From: Epichloe hybrida
Taxonomy: Eukaryota > Ascomycota > Sordariomycetes > Hypocreales > Clavicipitaceae
Length of the DNA stretch: 64,000 bases
NCBI GenBank assembly: GCA_019022495.1
Contig: JAFEKR010000006.1
Location: forward strand, 2,914,001-2,978,000
Direction of reading: 5' to 3'
Shown here: positions 33,226 through 44,984 of the stretch, in pieces
How positions within the stretch are numbered: position 1 is the first letter of the stretch
Layout: the number at the start of each line of letters is the position of its first letter
The notes under the pieces: generated by a model
Told to the model about the DNA's origin: nothing
What the model saw: the letters and a program-made list of their open reading frames with translations, nothing else
Database searches by the model: none
Translations under genes and position numbers: made by a program

Positions 33226-36200
33226 CTAGGTAACAGTTCTGGGGTTCGATTCCGTAGCCACAATCTCTGATGGCGCGGCGGCTGGCTTCGACTCCGCATT
33301 TTGAGGCCGTGCTATTGATTCATCATTCGCCGCTCGCTGAATTTTCTCAGTGGGTGTTTCCTTGGGCATTTCCGGAACAATGTCGAGCTGGCGGCTTTCG
33401 GTGGCAGATGGCTTCGTCTCCTCGACAAATTTAGCCCCTTCTTGTGGTGCATCATGAGCGTCATGAGAAGAAGCCACAGGGGTAGCAGCCGCCGAGTTCA
33501 AAGTTGACTCTGAGGGTTCTCCTGGCCTCTCCCTTGATGTCTCGTCGTCGGGTGGTTGTTCTCTTTTCATGTCCAAGCTCTTTCCACGAGACTAGGGCAG
33601 CGCCTAGTGCCTGTCGGTCAGCATGTCGATCCGCAGGCGGTGACTTATTACGGCGCTGTTCCGCGTTTTCCTTGGCCTCCCGATACTTGTTCTTGATCCA
33701 GCCAATGGGACCTTTGGGGTCGTCTTTGCCATTATCTCTGTCACCATCGTGGCTGCTTGCGATATCGATGGCATGCGATTCTGACCCGCCGTCCTGTGTG
33801 AGGCTTTTACAGGGTCTACTGCCCCCACTGCCGATAGTCGTCGTGCTCGTCTCAGCACCGGCGTTTGACCAGATGTTGGTAGGAGGCGCGGCCCCCGAAG
33901 ATCCAGAGGAGCCACTGTTTTCATCTTTTCTGGCCCTGGACAGTCTCCAGCGCTTCTTCTTCTCCGTATCAGGATTCTCCGATTGAGTGGCCGAGTGACC
34001 CTCCGTCATCTGATCCAAATCAGAACCCTCATTGAAGGAAGAGTGGATCGACGCAGGCGGTGATTTTGTCCCTCGCGTACTGTTGTTGTCAGGATGTAGG
34101 CTGTGAGAGGTGTTTTGTGATGCGCGAGGAGTGGCTTCGGATGAAACCTCGTCCTGTTGATATAGAAGCGAAGGTTTCACCACCGGTGCAGAAGTCTCGC
34201 GCAAGTCAGTTGAACGCTCGACAACATGCCGTGGGACTGTAGATTGCACCATCGGGTATGTCGGCGCCGCCGGAAGGACTATTTGCTCCGGCATGTATTG
34301 AATAGACTCCATCGGGTTGGATGACTCGAAAGCTGGCGAGGCAGCATTGGAGTGCGGCAAAGAAGCGTTGGAGCTGTGGGCGCTCATGTTTACGCTGCCT
34401 GGTATCCTCTTCTTCTTCAACTTGTTTGGCTGTCTCTTCTCGCTGCCTTCGGCAGATGACCGCTGAAACAAGCTTTGAAGGTGTCTCTCCTTGGCAGGGG
34501 CCGGAGCCGACTCGCGAGGAACATCCAGCAATCTCTCTTGACTTGGGCCTGCCACTGGGGCTGTTCTACTGGCCAGCAGCACAGGCGAAACCGTTGCAGA
34601 GATGGGGGTTGTGGCTTGTGATTCTGGTATAGACATGACTGGTCTTACTGGAGTCATGGGCTCCAAGCGGGCTGGGGAGTGGTGACCAGGACTGTCGACT
34701 TTCCTGAACTTGCCTCCTGCCAAGGCCGGCGACTTTTTGGAGGGCACAGTGTTGCTTCTTCCAAGCCCACCGGTGGTAGCAGTGGCGTGAGATGGGCTGT
34801 GAGATCCAGCACTTCCTTCGCCTCTCGAATGCTTGGAGGACACAGATCGATTTCGGCGAATCTGACCCTCTTTCCTGACACTGTTTGCGCCCGCACTAGC
34901 ATTGGAGGCGGTCCTAGTGACACCTCTGACGTCCGGAGTTGTGGGCGTCCCCGATTCGACTTCCTTCTTTGTATTCTCATCGGCAGCGGTGCCTTGCATT
35001 CCAATCAGAAAATGGTCTTGATTCTCTATCAAGAAAATCAGGACACATTGGTTCAGACGGTACTCCTCAGGTGCCATTGCGTGATTGGGGTGTGAGAGCA
35101 TGCCCGGCTGGAAGATTGCAGCCAAGTTTTGGGAGTTCATTCGATTCTCGTCCGATTTGGCAGCGAACACGGCGAGCAGGTCGAGGATGTAAAGGAGAAG
35201 CTGTCTGTTCAGGGGCGGCAGTTCCGTAATTAGCTGTTGATATTTCTTAATGGCAGCTAGTTCGTCAAAGTTGTCCACGAATTGGGGGCCTTCGGCATCC
35301 CCTGAAGGTTGCTTCGTAGCGCCTCGAAGAGGATCGCGGAATTTCTCATATAGGCCCAGAGGCACCACCGGCTCAGGCAGATCATTGAGATACCGGCGGA
35401 GGACGTTGGCGGCGTCGTGTACTGTGTAGCCCTCCCAGACAAGTCCTTTGCCGTATCGATCAGGTGAGTTGAAAACATGTTTTAATTCTTTGATGCGTTT
35501 CTCTGAGCCGCTGAGTCGGAAGATACCTTCAACGCCAGTCGCTGTGAGAAGTTAGTAGATGGAGACGCGCAAGTATCGCGCTTTTGGCAGGTTGGAAATT
35601 ACCCTTCTCTTTAAGGAAAACGCCGCATTTAGCGACTACAATGGGAACATAGCCATATATATAGCTTTGACCGTTCTCGTCGATGAGAGAGATTGCGACA
35701 TTGGCATATGTGATGCTCTGACGCAATGGGACTCCGAAAATGCCGGGTGCTCGACTCGTTTCTGCTACGCGTGTTGACATGTCAGCACATAGTCTTGCAT
35801 GGGAGAATAGTCAGAGGAGCGAAGCAGAAAAGGGTGCCGCTTGTTGTTCCGAGAAGGAATTGTGGTTTCAGAATGGGACCATGATGGGAAAGACAAGAGA
35901 GAAGACAAAGAGAAGGTCGCCAAGGGAGAGAAGGGCGATTGTAGCCTAACATCACATGGCCTTCATCAGGATCAGGAGGCAACCCAAAGACAGAAAGCTT
36001 TGTGGGCCCAACTCCAAGCGGTAAACTGAAGACGATTTTCTCCTCCCATTCTCCTCGGTCCACGTTCACTATTCTTACCTGGAGGCTGTTCGTGCTGCTT
36101 GGAAGGTAGTTTAAATCCTTTCCACCACGATTTCAGGTCCCTTTTGTTAGGCGGCGAAGCTGGGGTAGCTCCAGCTGGCGACGGACGATGCGACGAGCTC

Positions 36201-36232
36201 GCTTGATTGGCCGTGGGAATCGGAGAGGCCAT
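33226..36232 (-). CDS. Rho GTPase-activating protein (apparent C-terminal frameshift)
   Basis: The exons are 36232-36079, 35761-35603 (35764 is an alternative start) and 35541 onward. Introns are about 317 bp and 61 bp. The N-terminus has DLKSWWKGFKLPSK. The RhoGAP domain follows with GVPLRQSI, the arginine finger GVEGIFRLSG, KGLVWEGYTVHDAANVLRRYL and SDENRMNSQNLAAIFQPG. A long Ser/Pro-rich tail follows. It resembles fungal Sac7/Bem2-class GAPs that switch off Rho1. After CTA at 33595-33593 the likely frame moves by one base to TCT CGT GGA (33591 down) and runs to a stop at 33226, giving about 875 aa. The unshifted frame stops at 33461 with an unlikely tail. No GT-AG intron with the right phase explains this. 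Confidence 0.8.
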
Positions 36233-37509
36233 TGTGAAGAGATTGCGCAGGAGGCCAGAAACCCGGCGACGCTGAATACAATCACGCTGGCCGAAGAGGG
36301 CTGCAGAGGGCTGGGCGACTACGTCAGCAGCCGGCTCGAGTCCAGCTTCCGCTCCTCGACGCCCTCCAGACCGACCGTGCGACGGATGGCGGAGTGGTAT
36401 TGTCCCTGCAGCGAAGGCTGCGTAGAGCGCGGGTGGGTGATGAGGATGTTCCGGTCGTTCAAATTGGGATCAAGTCAAGTGCTCACTCGTGTTTGGTTGA
36501 TGATGGTCGATGATGGTTGATGATGTGCGACGATGCTTGAGCCAGCGCTTCAGTTTCGCGATGACGACGACGGCCAGCGATGACTCGGGGAACTCGAAGC
36601 GACGAACTTGTGGGCGCAGGCAAAGGTGGGCACTTTGTGTGTGGTAATAATGGGTTTGGTGTGGGAGCGGTGGGAGCGGTGGTCGTGGTGGGAGCGGGAG
36701 CAAGCAGCGGGAGCAAGCAGCGGGATGGAAAATGAAAGCGGAAGCCGCATCGACTTGAACTTTTTGCTTGCGTTGCGGGTCAGTTTGGTTTCCGGGCCTG
36801 CAGGGTGGCGGGTGTGGTGGTTGTGGTGGGTGGCCGTGGTGGGTGGCCGTGGTGGGTAGGGCACTGAACAATGCCTAATAATAGCCTGTAATCCGTACAT
36901 ATGTATGTACGCAGTACGGAGTAATTCCGAAGAATTTCCACCAGAGTCGCCGTTGCTGCTGCTTCGGAATCGTGACCCACTGGAATCCGTACATGTACAA
37001 GCTACATGTAGAAACCTTCGGCCACTTGCATACCACCTCGATGGCGTGGTCGACTTGTTGACTCCATTACTGGGATCCCGGATAGATGATCTGAATTGGT
37101 GGCTGCACTCCGCATTGACTTGCTTGCTTGCTCGACTGGAATCCAGCGACCGAGACCAGGACATGTTCGGCCAGACATTCCCATCACATTTCTTCGCCTC
37201 AAACTCCCCTCGATAACCCCAATAGCTGGCAACTTGAAGTTGCATTGATTGATTGATCGCATGCCAGCAGCAGTATTATTCCATATCCCTTTTCAGTCCA
37301 TCCGAATCACTTCCATGAATCAGTCGGGGTCGTATCAATACAAAGGTGCTTCAGCAAAAACGATGATGCGGACCCACAACCCGATTGATTAACCCATCAT
37401 CACCCAAAATTTCCATCGTCATCAGGAAGCCAAGCCCATCGATCCCCCTTCAAAACCACAACCAATCAACCAACCCTCCCAAATCCAGCCCCCCAACGCA
37501 CCCTCCACC
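36233..37509. promoter_or_regulatory. Divergent interval RhoGAP / TIM9
   Basis: This 1.3 kb lies between divergent starts. Its minus strand is rich in CCACC/CATCA-type simple sequence (36490-36860). A TACATATGTATGTAC palindrome and a TACGGAGTA motif are near 36897-36923. Long minus-strand frames here are low complexity and were not called. Confidence 0.45.
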
Positions 37510-37926
37510 ATGGACATGTCCGTCTACCATCGCCCCCCCCCTTTTTCCCTCCGAATCTCGAATACACAGAAGCTAATTCAATCCCACCAGGTTAACACAA
37601 GCCGAGCAGCGCACGCTAGAGCAGCGTATGCAAAAGCGCCAAGTAAAGGAGTTCATGGGCGTACGTATCCATTTTCTCGTTGACCCCCTCCCAAAAAAAA
37701 AACCTTAGCTAACGTATTCCCCCCCCCCCCCCAAAAGGCCTTCGGCGGCCTCGTAGAACACTGCTTCACCTCGTGCGTCGACGACTTCACCTCCAAGGCT
37801 GTATCGACCCGCGAAAACGGCTGCATCAACCGCTGCGTGCTCAAGTGGATGGCTACGCAGCAGCGCGTGAGCGATCGCTTCCAGGAACACAATGCGCAGC
37901 TTACGCAGCAGATGCAGAATAAGTGA
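37510..37926 (+). CDS. TIM9: Mitochondrial intermembrane-space chaperone Tim9
   Basis: Three exons: 37510-37517 (only 8 bp), 37591-37660 and 37738-37926, giving 88 aa. The first donor is GTCCGT, with a GCTAAT branch-like site and a CACCAG acceptor. It is the only phase I found that joins ATG to LTQAEQRTLEQRMQKRQVKE. The second intron (77 bp) carries an A10 run and a C15 run. The twin CX3C motifs CFTSC and CINRC and the segment KEFMGAFGGLVEHCF define Tim9. Tim9 forms a hexamer with Tim10 that escorts hydrophobic carrier precursors to the inner membrane. The small size is normal (yeast 87 aa). Confidence 0.92.
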
Positions 37927-38616
37927 TGTGCCTCAATGGGACGGAACCGTGTGTGAACTGGGGTTGAGAAGCACCGAATAATTGGGAAGCGTTGGGACCG
38001 TGAAGAGGACGGTTCTTCTTTTGCTGGAACAACCCGTAGGTGTAGGACATGTGACGATGGCAATCAGGGAGGGACATGTATGATATCAGGGAGGGACGCA
38101 ACATTGTTCGCGGGATATGGGATACATGGGCGCTGGGATAAAGCACCTATTGCGATTAGATGGGCTGTACTTGTATGGAGGCAACGGGACAAGTTGCACA
38201 ATCGGGGCGGGATTTAGCACTGTCATAGTGCGTGGTCCTGCCTTGTTGAAAATCAGCTGAGAAAATCTTTCATCTCTTGCATGACGCGAGCGCTTTCTCA
38301 TTGCAATCACTGGTTCCGCGCGCGTCATCTGACTGCAAGTTTTGTCAATATCTTGGCTTAATATGCTATATATATCAGACTCGCCACAACTTGTCTCGAT
38401 TTTTACAAGAAATTACTCTTAAATAACGCGGCCCATTTTATTCCAACGCCTGTCCTGGTCCCAGTACGTCCCACCATCTATCAAAATGCTCCTCTTCACT
38501 GCCCAATAAAGTCATCTTTGCTTCTTTCTGAGTTCCCCGGTGCCAGAAAAAGAACAATTACGATAATTCACCCACGCCGAAACTTGGGCCATCCACTAGT
38601 CCAATCGAGTTCGGCT
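37927..38616. other. Convergent intergenic interval TIM9 / NUP188
   Basis: This is 690 bp of 3' flanking sequence for both genes. No gene or repeat of note was seen. Confidence 0.5.
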
Positions 38617-41600
38617 TCAACTCTCAAGCTCTTCACTCAGAACGTCTCTTACCGTCTCGAGCTGCGAGACCACCTTTTCCTCCAATATGTTCTCGCTGCC
38701 ACCCGCGATCCCCGGTTCTCTGCGAGTATTTTTCCAATCTGTTTCGCGGGCTCCCAACGGCAACAGCCGCTCTTTGAGTAACCTCTTACTCGATAGCCAG
38801 AATTCAACATTCTCCAGGACACTGGTTGCGTCCCATTCAATGTTTGGGATGTCTCTGTTATTGTTTGCTCGCAACGCCGAGATAACTCTAGTGAGCAGCG
38901 CCAAGGAGTGTATCTCGGAAGCGGCTAGCAGAGTGAGATATTGCGGCGAGGAGTTTGATCTCGTTCGAGATGCCCCGGGTGCCTCGAAGCGATCCGCGCT
39001 GGCGTCTAGCAGATGAGAGAACTGATTCAGCACATAGGTGATTTCGGGGGCGAGAGTGGCGCCAAGAGCTGCGAGCAGGTTGAGCATCAGTGGCAAGAAA
39101 CCCTTTACCCAGATGGCATAACATCTCTGTGCGACGGGCGTGTCTGAAAAAGGGGAAACTGTGGATCTGAGCATGTACTTGGCCAGATTTGCGGACAGTA
39201 AACTGCTGAGGACACCATCACAGGCCAATTGCTCAGCGACCAGGGGCAGGGTCGAGAGCTCCAGCAGGAAAAGGACGCTTAGTTCGCCGTAAACCGGATC
39301 GCCTTGACATGCCAATTTGTCGGCCCACGAGAACAAAGAGGTAGCTGCATTGACCACGTCGTGTGCTGCCATGATGTTCAGAATCTGTGTTTGGGACTGG
39401 TCCATGTTCGGTAGGCTCAGACAGGCTTGCAGGATGGCCGTCAACAAAGCCAGATCCTCTGGGGAAATCTCAGAGTCATTGTCGTGAACGAGGCTCACGA
39501 GCGTGCGAAATCCTCTTCCAACCACATGATCCAGGAGGTTGAGCACAGTCTGTGTCACTGTGACCGTTGAGCCGCCTAGATCCACCGCTGAATTGGAAAC
39601 GCCCTTGTTTGCAGAATGGTGATATGATCTTAGAGTGACAAACAGGGCTTTCAACAGCGTGCGATAGTAAGCGATGGAGTCTTTACCAAATGGTTCTTCA
39701 ACGCCGTGAATTGTTCCAACAAGGGTGCCTAGCAATTGGTTGATGTCCTGGACAGCGACGGACAGCTTAGCAAGCCTCTGGACCAAGACCAAGGCCAAGC
39801 TTGCCCGTGCGTCGATTAATTTGACAAAAATACTCTCATATCCAGGGACGCCTTGGTTCGCGTTCAAGCACTGCTGCGCAACTTGGAGCATTTGCTTCGC
39901 CACAGTTTCGTTGTCTGGTAGGCTGGTGCTTAATTCAACCAACAAGAATTCCCAGGCATGGAACAAGGCCTGGAAAGATATTGATTAGGGGGTGCGACAC
40001 GACAGATGAGGCAAGCAAGGGGCAAGCAAGGGGCAAGCAAGAAACTTACTATCTGAGCATCGACCAACGACAGGTTCGCATTTGCTAGCTCCATTTCGTA
40101 TTTGAACCCATTATCCTTTCGCCCAAGCCAGCCAGGATCATACCTCAACATGTGGTCAGCTCGCTCTACGTCATAGTAGTAGTTTTTGCCCAGTTCTCGA
40201 GGTTCCAGCAGTGTTCGCTTGAAGTTGTCTAGTGAGCAGCCCGCGTATTTGTTGGAAAAGTTTTTGGCAAAATTATTGTGCAGAGATTTGTTGTACCCTG
40301 CCACCTCCACTCCATCACGCAGGTAGTAATCCAGGTCTTCAACAAGGCTCTTTGCCAATGCATCTGGCCCGCCCTGATGTCTTGAATGATACAGTTGCAT
40401 GGCTAACGTCTCAGCAACATAGGCCGCAATCCTGGCGTCAATGCTCGTCCGGATGGCATCGGTTTTGACTGTCAAGTGCGATGGTTTGAGATCGCGTACA
40501 TAAGCCCGCAGTCCATCAATGTAGGAAGTGTCTTTGAGAAGGGTAAATATCGTCCAGGGCCAGTAGTTCTGGGCTGAGGCGACAAAGTCCAATATGGCCA
40601 AGGATTCTTTCGTTTCAAGTTCTTTCAGCTTCTTCAGCTTCCTGAGCGCTGTTGCAAAGACCGAGTCCGCCGAGAGCTCGCTCTTTTTATTCTCTTGCTT
40701 CATAGCTTCCCGCGGGGTTTGCCCGGTTAACAGACAGTTTGACATCCATTGCTGCTTGTTGCGGAGAATGGAAGAGAAGAATCTCCATATTGCGCCAACC
40801 TCCAAAGCCAGATTGAAAGGCCGGCCGAGATATGCTAGAACTTGGAGGAAGGACTTGGAGACTTGAGGTCCCAGATATCCAAGAAGTGATGGGGGATCTG
40901 ACGCGTCAGAGGCTGCATTGACCACGAGCGCTTCAAGCAGATTAATAGACGCAGCTCTGAACATGTCAGACGCAGCACACAGACGGGCCAAAAGAGTAGA
41001 ACTTTTGAAGAGATATGTCTCAATCATGGCGGACGACTTTTCCAAGTATTTCGCGGCTCGTAGGAGGGTGCTCGAGAAGCGCAACATGGAGTTTGTTTGA
41101 CGCAAGGCAATCGAGTTGCGGGTAGGGTAAATGGTTGTGTCGGCCCTTGTGAAGGCTGTGATGAGCGAGGAGAGTATGGGCTGGAATCGAAGTGTGCCGC
41201 TTGCTGGCGTCATAAAACAGTCGATGATGTAGGAGGCCGCTGGGCGCAGGCAGGAAACAAGGCAGTCAGAAGTCGGTGACTCGCCCATGCTGTAGCTATA
41301 TACCACCAGTTTGTCCAGAACAGGAACAACGCTATCCAGTAACGATGTGCGACTGTTTTCTGTATCGAAGCGCCAAGTGGATGTGCTCTCGAACACGTCT
41401 ACCGAAGCGTGTGCGATGGCCGTGCTAACTTTAGTCAGCACCTTGTCTGCTGTGCCCAGCCAAGGATTCAACTCTGTCTTTTGTCTGGAGGCAAGTTTGT
41501 TTCCTGCCCGACGCTGGACAGCCGAGGTCATGGCAGTGTCAATCAGCTCGGAGAATAGCAGGAGCGATGACTTTAAGAACTCGAATCTCTCCGAGACTAA

Positions 41601-44312
41601 GTCGAGATTGCCTGTGATCTTGGCCAACTTCCCTGCTCTCGACTCGGAGTTGAGCAATTCACTTCGTGCCAAGTAGGACCATACCCGGCTCGGCTGGGAA
41701 GGCAGAATTGAATCCAGAAACTTGACGCATGCAGTCAATACATTGATAGCAGCCTCTTCGCTCAAGGCGAGTTCATCTTGCATAAAGTAGTCCATGGTTT
41801 CACATATGACAGTAACGATATCCTTTCCGCCGCTGATGTGTTTGCTCATTTCGGCCAAGAGGTCACTCTCCTCGAGGACAAGACTCAGACTGGACCGTGG
41901 GCCCGAGCGAAGATACTCCATTCGAAAGAGCGTTGCAAAAAGTGAAATGACTTCAGCAATCTCTTCTGGCTGGAGCATGCCCAGTTCACATCTGTAACCC
42001 TCCTTGGCGAGGTTGATCTCGAGCTGTCGTCCAAGTAAAGACAACGATGAGTGAAGGTAATCCATGAGAACCACTCTGCCAGTATCAGTGATGAATCTCC
42101 CATAACTTCCGACAGGAAGTCTGTAAGCATCGTCCTCAATGTACCGTCTACTCCACGAGGAAGACAAGGCTATGAGCGGGACTTCCTCCAAAAGAACAAA
42201 TGCATTAGTGTTCTCGTCCTCTTGGACCAGTTCATATGCCTGGAAAGAATCTGGAAGCGTGAAGGTTATTGTCGGAGTGGCTCTCAGCAGCGATATGATG
42301 AAGTCGGATTTATTTTGGTCGGATGAGTCGCTAGCGGCAGTACAGAGAGCTCTGCACATGCTGACGAATGGAAGAAATTCGTATGGGTATCGATCAAGTG
42401 CCTGCTGAAAATAAAATTCCATGGTGTAATCATCTTGTAGCATGCTTGTCAGGACATCTTGCGACACGGCCAATTCTTGTTCTGGCAGCAGTTGCCAATA
42501 CTCCCGGCCTTGAGATAATTGGGCGAGAAGAGAGCTGACAGGCTCTGATTGGTATCCCACGAGAGGGTACGAGACCTTGAGAAGTTCGAGGAAAGTGTGT
42601 CTCAGGCGGGCACTTAGCAATGGAGTCATGCTTCCTTCCGCCGATGGTCCCAGACTAGCTGCCATATTAGCCATGATGTCGAAAACTCTTCCATGTGCCG
42701 TGGCTCCCGATGCAAGCTGCTCAACAACTTGCTGATCTTTTGCCGAGGTCATATTTTCGAGAAAGCCATCAAACTTGGAAGATTCGATTGAGAATATACT
42801 TCCAGCGGAGTTTCGCCGTGCCATTGGTCGAATTGCACCACCAGATTCAAATGTCTCGCGGGCATTCTGTTGCAGAAGATTGTCTCTCTTTTCGGTTCGG
42901 CTCTGATACGACACGTTCATGCGATGAAGGAGAAGCGTCCATGCGAATATTACCGGCGTCGCACTTTCGCAGTTCATACTTGCCGCATTGATCACACTCT
43001 TGTGTACTTGTTCCAGGACATCCGACAAAATCAAATAGGAATCATACATGTCATCGGACGGGATTGGGTCCTCTTCTCTTTCAGCCAAGAACGTCAAGGA
43101 TCGAGCTGGCTTAAGAAGGCTTATAGAGACGCCCACCGCCAACGTTTTCAAAGGCATCGTCAATTCCCCAATAGCTTCATTAATCTGTGAGAAAATGGAG
43201 TAAGTTTTTAGTTTTCTACCCCCCTGGCCCAACGTTGAGGGAGAATACGAACAGGTTGAATCGTGTCAAAAAAGTTGTACATATCCATGAGCGAAAACCA
43301 CTGGTTGATCACGCTCGACGGTGGGAAATCAGTACCCAGACTGTCCACTATTTGAAATACGACCGAGAGCGAATGAATAACTTCAGTGAGCAAAGTTCTT
43401 AGCCAATTAAGCTCGATGTCGTCCTGAAGTATTAGTTTGTCGTCGGTAATTGATCTCAGGCCAGCTTCCAAGCTCGTCATGCTCGAGGTAACCGTCCTGA
43501 GGTAGGCCGAGAGAAACGAAACGCTTTCATCCTTGACATTTGTTGATGCTTGCAGCTTATAAAGCGGTGCCAACGTTTCGCAACCAAGTGCAAAAATCGG
43601 CAATCTCCCGTACAACCTGATGGATTGCACGTAGTCCATAGTCATCATGTAGTATCGTCGTTCGCTCAGAAAAACGTCAAATAGCCGGCGCTTTCTTGTG
43701 TCGGCTTTTTCGAAGTCGGTGGATATCTCATCAGCATCGAGAGCTGCTCCGGCACCCAGGTCATTCATGAAAGATGTCCTGTGACCATTTTGAATGCCAG
43801 CCGCTTCCTGTAGATTCGTCGCATCCTGGGACGACAGCGGCCCGATGAGGTGTAAAGAGGGCCGAGATTGGAGCTCAAGTACAGCAATGCGCAATGCAGC
43901 AACCAAATTAAGTTTTGCGCTCCTGCTCAGCCATTGGACGTCGTCTTTGAGGGATTTGGTGTCGTGTCGCTCAGTTGCCGCCGATATCAAGTTGGCCGGA
44001 GCTGTTCTGGTCTCGAAGTCTTTCTTGGTAGCTTCATTCGGCGGCGCAAAGACAATGGCTGGATCTTTCAAGAGAGTGTGAAAATATTCGTCGGATAGAA
44101 AATCGATTACTTCTGCGCTCCTTTGTCTCCTTCCAGAATCATCGGACAGCGCCGTAGCGACATGTTTCCAAGACCTGAACAGTCAAATGTTAGCAAGAGA
44201 GAGACTTGACCTAGCAAAGGTGTTTGAGTTGGGAAGCTCACAAAAGCACCCGCTCGCCCGAGAGACAATCTCCCAAGGAGGGAAAGTATTTACGATCAGA
44301 CACCGGCGCCAT
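38617..44312 (-). CDS. NUP188: Nucleoporin Nup188
   Basis: Four exons (44312-44242, 44174-43253, 43184-40050, 39969-38617) give 1826 aa, as expected for fungal Nup188. Introns are 67, 68 and 80 bp with GT-AG ends; all joints are in phase. The N-terminus MAPVSDRKYFPSLGDCLSGE joins SWKHVATALSD, the family start. Characteristic segments are EFLPFVSMCRALC, RLPVGSYGRFITDTGRVVL and the C-terminal ALFHAWEFLLVELS. The protein is an alpha-solenoid of the inner ring of the nuclear pore, partnering Nic96. Intron 3 holds three copies of GGGCAAGCAAG. It is divergent from trpC across 672 bp. Nup192 is a relative, but the N-terminal sequence favours Nup188. Confidence 0.88.
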
Positions 44313-44984
44313 TGCCACGAGCGTCAATGAAGTGGCAGTGGCACGCGATGCATCACCTTGGGAAAGATGGGTGATGGGGAAAATGTGATGATGTTGACGC
44401 GCTCCAAGCCACGAACCCAACAATCGACGACCTGCTAATAATAGCAGAGAAGGAGCTCATGAACTTTTTTGGCTGGAGCTCCGGGGACCGACCACGCCGA
44501 AGTTCAGCCGGCTCGGACCCCCCCGCAGCGACTTGCAGCGACTTGCGCCAGTAGGGACGGCTGGACCGGATGGGATTGCGCACTGTGTACATCGAGAACC
44601 CTTGCGAGCGGATAAAACCCAACTGCATCACGTTGAAAGCGGAAAGTTTCAAGTTAAGTTCCCTGCGGTAACTGCGGCAGATTCGAATTCATCCATCCAG
44701 GCACTTTGTACTTAATCTTGCGGATTTCAGGCACATGTGGAACAAACAACTCACAGAAATACAGTGCATACAATTGTCGCCAGACTGTGGTCTGCGACTT
44801 TTTTCCCATCACTCATGGACGAGCAGCGCTCAAAAGCTGGCTCTCGCCGTCATCCGACTCACTTCATCATTGAGCTCAATGACCATCGTTGCCAGCCATA
44901 CTACTTGGAGCGTCTTGGCGATATCTGAGCCTTCTTTAAACAACACAGCCCAGTACAGCTGGCTCTGAAGTCCTCTTTATAAAG
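44313..44984. promoter_or_regulatory. Bidirectional promoter NUP188 / trpC
   Basis: Start codons face away from each other across 672 bp. CGACTCA at 44855-44861 is one base from the TGACTCA site of CPC1/Gcn4, which controls trp genes under amino-acid starvation; that role here is inferred. A CAGCGACTTG duplication is at about 44526-44546. Confidence 0.35.

Noticed and set aside
33238..33256. GGGTTCGATTCCG as a tRNA T-arm
   Set aside because: No matching acceptor or anticodon stems upstream; it lies within the RhoGAP tail frame.
36550..37245. 232-codon minus-strand frame between RhoGAP and TIM9
   Set aside because: Biased by CCACC/CATCA simple sequence, with other long frames in the same stretch and no recognisable motif.
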